DNA of 25,608 bases from JBFMCC01 sp034435275 (lineage in GTDB: Bacteria > Chloroflexota > Anaerolineae > Anaerolineales > Villigracilaceae). The DNA is taken from assembly GCA_034435275.1 (NCBI GenBank), contig DAOTXP010000047.1, forward strand, positions 1-25,608, given 5' to 3'. Position numbers and translations under genes: made by a program. Shown piece after piece: positions 21,802-25,608 of the stretch. The notes beneath the pieces are model-generated. The model saw only the letters and a list, made by a program, of their open reading frames with translations, was not told the origin of the DNA and searched no databases. Position 1 is the first letter of the stretch, and each line of letters begins with the position of its first letter.

Positions 21802-22503
21802 TTACTGGCCGGTCCCCTCGGACAATTCTGTCAGCCTGTGCAGGTTGAGAACCGTGATTCGCCCGCGGCCCGCCTTTACAATTCCCTGGCGCTCCCACTC
21901 GGACAAGGTGCGGCTGACCGTGTAGATGGTTGTGCCGGTCGCCTCCGCAAGGTCCTGGTGGGATAGGTTCAGTTCCAGCGGGGAGGCTGCGTCCCCGTTT
22001 TGCTGTCCGATCTGCCGAACCAGCCGCAGGGTGGCTCGGGCAATACGCTGTTCGACGCGCTCCGTCGCCAGTTCGCGGTATCGTTCCTGCAGTTCTGCAA
22101 TATAACCCGTCATGAGTTGCATCAGCCCGAAGGAAAGGTGCGGCCGCGTCTCCATCATTTCGTGCAATATCCCGCTCTCGACTGCCAGCGCAACACTGTG
22201 TTCGAGCGCCTGTGCGCAGGCGGGATATACGGCCTTGTCACGAACTGTGCCGACGGCCCCGAAGATCTGCCATTCATTGATGGTTCGCAGATTTGTCGTC
22301 TGCCCGTTTTTGCTGATCTGGCAGAGTTTGGCCTTACCCGAGACCAGGATGTAGAAATGTGTGGCGGGATCCCCCTGCAGGAAGAAAAATTCGCCTGCCT
22401 CGATAGGGCGGAGTATGGCGTTGTTGAGAAGGCGGGCAAGATCATCGTCACTGGATTGTTCCAGCACGTTGACCCGCCGCAGATCCGAGGGCTTGAGCTT
22501 CAT
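21802..22503 (-). CDS. Crp/Fnr-family transcriptional regulator (Dnr-like)
   Basis: This 233-residue protein has an N-terminal cyclic-nucleotide-binding-type beta barrel (about 20-130, FFLQGDPATHFYILVSGKAK), a long dimer helix and a C-terminal winged helix-turn-helix (about 178-215, SHQDLAEATGTTIYTVSRTL). It has only two cysteines (C61, C96), so it lacks the Fnr iron-sulfur cluster set; a heme- or NO-sensing Dnr/Nnr-like role fits its place directly upstream of and co-oriented with nirS. Effector and targets are inferred from position. The start codon has no Shine-Dalgarno but TAGAAT 6 nt upstream. It is divergent from the copper operon. Confidence 0.88.
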   Translation of the reverse strand: MKLKPSDLRRVNVLEQSSDDDLARLLNNAILRPIEAGEFFFLQGDPATHFYILVSGKAKLCQISKNGQTTNLRTINEWQIFGAVGTVRDKAVYPACAQALEHSVALAVESGILHEMMETRPHLSFGLMQLMTGYIAELQERYRELATERVEQRIARATLRLVRQIGQQNGDAASPLELNLSHQDLAEATGTTIYTVSRTLSEWERQGIVKAGRGRITVLNLHRLTELSEGTGQ

Positions 22504-22509
22504 GCGGCA

Positions 22510-22539
22510 ATTCTACTCCGAGAACAGGAAATTTTTCAC
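22510..22539 (-). promoter_or_regulatory. Leaderless promoter of the Crp/Fnr regulator
   Basis: On the minus strand GTGAAA (22534-22539), an 18-nt spacer and TAGAAT (22510-22515) precede the ATG by only 6 nt, a layout matching that of the lipoprotein gene. A long imperfect palindrome (about 22526-22563, arms starting AGGAAA and ending TTTCCT, with TCAC-N5-GTGA inside) covers the -35, which could allow autoregulation. Confidence 0.45.
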
Positions 22540-22571
22540 TCACGAATTGTGACATTTTTTCCTGCGTATGC

Positions 22572-22600
22572 TTGACACAAAAGAGTGTCACGGTTATTAT
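22572..22600 (+). promoter_or_regulatory. Promoter of the csoR copper operon, with dyad
   Basis: A perfect -35 TTGACA (22572-22577) and TATTAT (22595-22600) are separated by exactly 17 nt. Inside lies a perfect inverted repeat TGACAC-N6-GTGTCA (22573-22590) covering the -35 and spacer, a natural place for repressor binding. The CsoR-like operator begins 3 nt after the -10. Confidence 0.75.
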
Positions 22601-22603
22601 CAT

Positions 22604-22632
22604 CCTGCCCCACCCCCCTGGGTGGGGGTAGG
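22604..22632 (+). promoter_or_regulatory. CsoR-type operator
   Basis: The GC-rich dyad CCCCACCC-N4-GGGTGGGG (22608-22627), extended by CCTG and TAGG outside, closely resembles known CsoR operators, which are G/C-tract palindromes such as that of Mycobacterium tuberculosis. It overlaps the expected transcription start of the csoR gene, so CsoR bound here would block the promoter until copper releases it. Confidence 0.7.
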
Positions 22633-22671
22633 ATTTACAGGCTGATTGCAATCTGGAAAACAGAGGAAACA

Positions 22672-22944
22672 ATGGAAAACGATGCCAACACTCTCCGACG
22701 CTTGAAGACAATCGAAGGCCACTTGAAAGGCGTGATCCGCATGGTGGAGGAGGACGCGTATTGCATTGACGTGATCCGCCAAATTCAGGCGGTGGAGGCC
22801 GCGCTCAACAAAGTCAGCGCGCAGATTTTGGAAAACCATCTGAATTCGTGCGTCATCACCGCCGTTCAAGGCAACGACAAGAAGGAACGCGAACGCGTGC
22901 TGAAGGAAATCACGGAAGTCTTCGAGATGTCCACGAAGGTGTAG
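22672..22944 (+). CDS. csoR: Copper-sensing repressor CsoR
   Basis: CsoR-family repressors are small all-helical proteins that leave DNA when Cu(I) binds. The 90-residue sequence has the family text TLRRLKTIEGHLKGVIRMVE and the copper ligands C31, H56 and C60 in the C-H-C pattern, separating it from the nickel- and formaldehyde-sensing relatives. ATG 22672 follows AGAGGAAA. It heads an operon with the CopZ-type proteins and CopA and has a matching operator. The next gene begins 2 nt after its stop. Confidence 0.93.
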   Translation: MENDANTLRRLKTIEGHLKGVIRMVEEDAYCIDVIRQIQAVEAALNKVSAQILENHLNSCVITAVQGNDKKERERVLKEITEVFEMSTKV

Positions 22945-22946
22945 CC

Positions 22947-23390
22947 ATGACCGATTTCATTCCTGTTTTGAATGTTCAGAATGCGACCCGCTCGGCTTGT
23001 CCCACTAATGGAAAGCCTGGCAAGCCTGTGGACACGCAGATCGTCAAGGCGATGTTGAACCTTTCGCTCGATGTCCTGCGGAACGTGGAATATCGCTTCT
23101 GTCCTGACCCGAATTGTCCGACGGTCTATTACAGCGCGGACGGTTTGCAGACGTTTGCCGAGTCGGCCCTGCGCGAGCGCGTGTATCAAAAACATCCCCG
23201 GGACGCGGATGTATTCGTATGTTACTGCTTTCGCCATACGCTCGGCGAAATTCTCGCCGACGGGAAGCGCGTCGCGGCGGAGGTCAACCGCGGCGTGAAG
23301 AACGGCCAGTGTGCCTGCGACATCCGCAACCCGCAGGGAACCTGCTGTCTTGGAAATATCAATTCGATCATCAAACGCGCCCTCGCTTAG
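22947..23390 (+). CDS. Stand-alone CopZ N-domain (Zn, [2Fe-2S]) protein
   Basis: This 147-residue protein resembles the N-terminal domain of Archaeoglobus CopZ, which binds zinc and a [2Fe-2S] cluster and can reduce Cu(II). It has nine cysteines: C18 (SACPTNGKPG), C52 and C57 (FCPDPNCPTVYY), C92 and C94 (VCYCFRHTLGEI), and C122, C124, C133 and C134 (QCACD ... TCCLGNI). In Archaeoglobus this domain is fused to a copper-chaperone domain. Here the chaperone is the next gene, so the two parts are separate. It likely supplies reduced copper to CopZ/CopA, but that role is inferred from the homologue and the operon. Confidence 0.82.
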   Translation: MTDFIPVLNVQNATRSACPTNGKPGKPVDTQIVKAMLNLSLDVLRNVEYRFCPDPNCPTVYYSADGLQTFAESALRERVYQKHPRDADVFVCYCFRHTLGEILADGKRVAAEVNRGVKNGQCACDIRNPQGTCCLGNINSIIKRALA

Positions 23391-23394
23391 ATGC

Positions 23395-23473
23395 GTACAC
23401 AGGTACGCACGTAGACAAGTACACAAGTCTGACGCGAACCTGTATACCTGTGTACCTGTATACTTATATACCT
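23395..23473. repeat. Phased octad palindrome before copZ
   Basis: Four 8-bp units of GTACACAG type (23395-23426), a 15-nt centre, and four units of GTATACCT type (23442-23473) form a 79-bp imperfect palindrome starting 4 nt after the preceding stop. The second half is close to the reverse complement of the first but each unit differs slightly. The copZ ribosome binding site (AAAAGGAG) lies beyond it. Possible roles are an RNA stability or attenuation hairpin. Confidence 0.75.
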
Positions 23474-23498
23474 TTCCACATCCAAAAGGAGAACCTCC

Positions 23499-23717
23499 AT
23501 GACCACTGTCACTTATTACGTTCCCGCCATCCATTGTGGACACTGCACTCACACCATCGAAATGGAAGTGGGCGAGTTGCAGGGCGTCCAATCCGTGAAG
23601 GCTGATCAGGATTCCAAGAAAGTCACCATCACCTTCGACGCGCCCGCCAGCGAGGAGAAGATCAAGGCTTTGCTGGCAGAGATTGATTATCCTGTGGAAG
23701 GATTGATTACGCTGTAG
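23499..23717 (+). CDS. copZ: Copper chaperone, heavy-metal-associated domain
   Basis: CopZ-type chaperones carry Cu(I) in the cytosol to the CopA ATPase. The 72-residue protein is a single ferredoxin-like HMA domain with the metal motif C13-x2-C16 (AIHCGHCTHTIE), preceded by IPAIHC-like text and a typical GVQSVKADQDSKKVTITFD strand-turn. AAAAGGAG precedes the ATG. It is flanked on both sides by octad palindromes and sits between the CopZ N-domain gene and copA. Confidence 0.93.
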   Translation: MTTVTYYVPAIHCGHCTHTIEMEVGELQGVQSVKADQDSKKVTITFDAPASEEKIKALLAEIDYPVEGLITL

Positions 23718-23718
23718 A

Positions 23719-23797
23719 GTAGACACGTATACACGTACACAGGTAAACACGTTTGGCCTGAGCCTGTGTACTTGTGTACCTGTTTACTTGTCTACCT
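23719..23797. repeat. Phased octad palindrome between copZ and copA
   Basis: Four units of GTAGACAC type (23719-23750), a 15-nt centre (23751-23765) and four units of GTGTACTT type (23766-23797) repeat the exact geometry of the copy upstream of copZ (32 + 15 + 32 bp). It starts 2 nt after the copZ stop and ends 7 nt before the copA ATG, leaving no room for a normal ribosome binding site. Confidence 0.75.
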
Positions 23798-23804
23798 TCT
23801 CCCC

Positions 23805-25608
23805 ATGACCGACACTAAACAACTCACCCTCCCCATCACAGGCATGACCTGCGCCAACTGCGTGGCGACCGTCGAGCGCAATCTCAAGAAACTCGACGGC
23901 GTGAACAGCGCGGTCGTCAATCTTTCGTCCGAGCGCGCCACGGTGGAATTCGATTCCGCCAAACTGGGCCTGCCCGACATGATCGCGCGCGTCGAGCGCG
24001 CGGGATACGGCGTCGCCACAGGCGAAGCGGACCTGGTCATCAAGCGGCTCGCGGACGATAACGACGCGCGGCGGCTCGAAACCGCATTGAGTAAACTCGA
24101 AGGCGTTTTGGAAGCCCGGGTCAATTTCACGACCGAGAAGGCGCGCCTCAAATATGTTCCGACGATTGTGACTCAGGCTGAGATTCGCCAGGCCGTCGCG
24201 AAGGCTGGATTCGAGGCGCTCGAACTTGGCGGCGAAGCGGAAGACGCGGAAGCCAAAGCGCGCCAGCACGAAATTGACACACAGCGCCGCCTGCTCATCG
24301 TCGGCCTCGTTTTCACCGTTCCGTTGTTCCTCTTCGCGATGGCGCGCGACTTCGGCCTGCTGCCCGACGCGTTCTACGCGATGGCCGCCATGGAAGGCAT
24401 GAGCCGCGTCCCTGCCGCGTGGACGAACTGGCTGATGCTCGCCCTCGCCGCGCCCGTGCAATTCTACGTCGGCTGGCAATACTACATTGGCGCGTTCAAG
24501 GCGCTTCGCAACAAATCCGCCAACATGGATGTGCTGATCGCGATGGGTTCCTCTGCCGCGTTCTTCTACTCACTCCCGATTACGTTCGGCTGGTTGACAG
24601 GGCATGTCTATTACGAAACAGCGGCGGTCATCATCACGCTCATCAAACTCGGAAAGTTTTTGGAAGCGCGCGCCAAGGGGCGCACCTCCGAGGCGATCAA
24701 AAAACTGATGGGACTGCGCGCCAAGACCGCGCGCGTCGTTCGCTCGGGACTCGAAACTGAAGTGCCAGTGGACGAGGTCCGCGTCGGCGACATCGTTCTC
24801 GTCAAACCTGGCGAGAAGATTCCCGTGGATGGGGTCGTCGTCGAAGGCCGCAGCGCGGTGGATGAATCCATGCTGACGGGCGAGTCGCTCCCCGTCGAAA
24901 AGAAGTCGGGCGATCCCGTCATCGGCGCGACGCTCAATAAACTGGGATTACTCAAATTCGAAGCAACGAAAGTTGGAAAAGAAACCGCCCTGGCGCAGAT
25001 CATCAAACTCGTGGAAGACGCGCAGGGAAGCAGGGCGCCGATCCAGAAACTCGCGGACCAGGTCTCGGCGGTCTTTGTGCCGATTGTCATTGCCATTGCG
25101 TTGTTGGCCTTCGCCGCCTGGTATTTCCTCGTTCCCCAAATTACCAATTACCAATTTACCGATTCCCCATTCACTACTGCCCTCATCAACATGGTCGCGG
25201 TGCTGGTGATTGCCTGTCCCTGCGCCATGGGACTCGCCACGCCGACTGCCGTCATGGTGGGAACGGGCAAAGGCGCGGAGATGGGCATCCTGTTTCGCAC
25301 GAGTGAGGCCCTCGAACGCGCGGGGAAAGTTAGTGTGGTGGTGTTGGATAAGACGGGAACGATTACGAAGGGGCAGCCTGCTGTTACGGACATAGTGGTC
25401 AGTGATGAGTCATCAGTAATCAGTGATCAGTCATCAGTGAGCAGTGATCAGTTATTGAGGCTGGCCGCGTCGGTGGAGAAGGGAAGCGAGCATCCGCTTG
25501 GAGAGGCGATCTGGGCGGAGGCAACGACGCGCGGGCTGAGTTTGGCGGAAGCGGCCGGGTTCAAGGCGGAGCCTGGTCACGGCGTGCAGGCCGAAGTCGA
25601 GGGAAGAA
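23805..25608 (+). CDS. copA: Copper-exporting P1B-type ATPase CopA (partial at 3' end)
   Basis: CopA pumps Cu(I) out of the cytosol using ATP. The 601 visible residues run off the right edge without a stop. In order: an HMA domain with C16-x2-C19 (GMTCANC); a second HMA-like region (about 75-145) with no CxxC; membrane helices from about 165; the actuator TGES motif (358-361); the CPC metal-transport motif (471-473); the phosphorylation site DKTGT with D515; and the nucleotide-domain HP (563-564). Two in-frame micro-repeats interrupt it at residues 444-458 (loop before the CPC helix) and 532-550. No clear Shine-Dalgarno is seen before the ATG. It is the main effector of the CsoR operon. Confidence 0.95.
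   Translation, partial: MTDTKQLTLPITGMTCANCVATVERNLKKLDGVNSAVVNLSSERATVEFDSAKLGLPDMIARVERAGYGVATGEADLVIKRLADDNDARRLETALSKLEGVLEARVNFTTEKARLKYVPTIVTQAEIRQAVAKAGFEALELGGEAEDAEAKARQHEIDTQRRLLIVGLVFTVPLFLFAMARDFGLLPDAFYAMAAMEGMSRVPAAWTNWLMLALAAPVQFYVGWQYYIGAFKALRNKSANMDVLIAMGSSAAFFYSLPITFGWLTGHVYYETAAVIITLIKLGKFLEARAKGRTSEAIKKLMGLRAKTARVVRSGLETEVPVDEVRVGDIVLVKPGEKIPVDGVVVEGRSAVDESMLTGESLPVEKKSGDPVIGATLNKLGLLKFEATKVGKETALAQIIKLVEDAQGSRAPIQKLADQVSAVFVPIVIAIALLAFAAWYFLVPQITNYQFTDSPFTTALINMVAVLVIACPCAMGLATPTAVMVGTGKGAEMGILFRTSEALERAGKVSVVVLDKTGTITKGQPAVTDIVVSDESSVISDQSSVSSDQLLRLAASVEKGSEHPLGEAIWAEATTRGLSLAEAAGFKAEPGHGVQAEVEGR
25136..25178 (+). repeat. Heptad repeat inside copA (loop before CPC helix)
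   Basis: Six units of about 7 bp built on ACCAATT (one is 8 bp) run through 25136-25178 and encode residues 444-458. They fall in the non-cytoplasmic loop just before the CPC-bearing helix, where length variation is likely to be tolerated. There is no mirror half, so this is a direct tandem tract. Confidence 0.6.
25400..25455 (+). repeat. Eight-unit CAGTNAT heptad tract inside copA
   Basis: Eight contiguous 7-bp units of CAGTNAT form occupy 25400-25455, each with one or two changes. Three units equal seven codons, so the protein shows a 7-residue rhythm of SDQSSVS type at residues 532-550, between the DKTGT site and the HP motif. This lies at the entry to the nucleotide-binding domain, where a flexible loop may be accepted. 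Confidence 0.75.

Noticed and set aside
19216..21966. Several plus-strand frames opposite nirS, up to 307 codons
   Set aside because: The minus strand codes for an unmistakable NirS; these are its shadows.
23390..23800. Possible CRISPR array because of regularly spaced repeats around copZ
   Set aside because: Units are only 8 bp, contiguous without spacers and mirrored; no cas genes nearby.
18545..23800. Insertion sequence or genomic-island boundary for the nitrite/copper region
   Set aside because: No transposase, integrase, tRNA, or long terminal repeats were seen; base composition does not visibly shift.
25136..25455. Possible copA pseudogene because of repeat insertions
   Set aside because: The frame stays open through both tracts and all catalytic motifs (TGES, CPC, DKTGT, HP) are intact and in register.

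Overview
The window looks like part of a Chloroflexota chromosome, most likely class Anaerolineae. This is inferred from gene content, gene order and lipoprotein style; no database was searched. The DNA is fairly GC-rich. Positions 1-18.4 kb are a nearly unbroken plus-strand informational block. It runs from the 3' end of tuf through the fused S10, spc and alpha ribosomal clusters (rpsJ to rplQ), with secY, adk, map, rpmJ and rpoA in their classical places. It continues through truA, rplM, rpsI and mazG and closes at an intrinsic terminator near 18.5 kb. Many junctions are translationally coupled (TAATG or ATGA overlaps). infA, usual between map and rpmJ, is absent there; the gap instead holds a good promoter for the alpha cluster. 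rpmJ (12495..12608) is a very short gene.

The accessory half (18.5-25.6 kb) has two linked modules. On the minus strand are a small lipoprotein of unknown function, a large cytochrome cd1 nitrite reductase (NirS type) and, upstream of it, a Crp/Fnr-family regulator. The NirS is unusual: a lipoprotein signal, a cupredoxin-like domain and an extra c-type cytochrome domain precede the normal heme c and heme d1 parts, giving 799 residues. In the cupredoxin-like domain the type 1 copper cysteine appears to be replaced by Asp. On the plus strand, divergent from the regulator, is a copper-resistance operon. It holds a CsoR copper sensor with a recognisable operator, a stand-alone cysteine-rich CopZ N-domain protein, a separate CopZ chaperone, and a CopA copper ATPase that runs off the right edge.

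The most unexpected signal is a family of phased micro-repeats confined to 15.5-25.6 kb. Each copy is built from 7- or 8-bp units. Most are arranged as an imperfect palindrome, but the unit sequence differs at every locus. Copies lie between genes (rplQ/truA, rpsI/mazG, and both sides of copZ) and also inside coding sequence (mazG, the last codons of truA, and twice in copA), always keeping the frame. The two copies around copZ share the same geometry: four octamers, 15 nt, four octamers. This suggests a recurring generating process or a common structural role. No intergenic stretch exceeds 300 bp, and no tRNA, rRNA, CRISPR array or transposase was seen.
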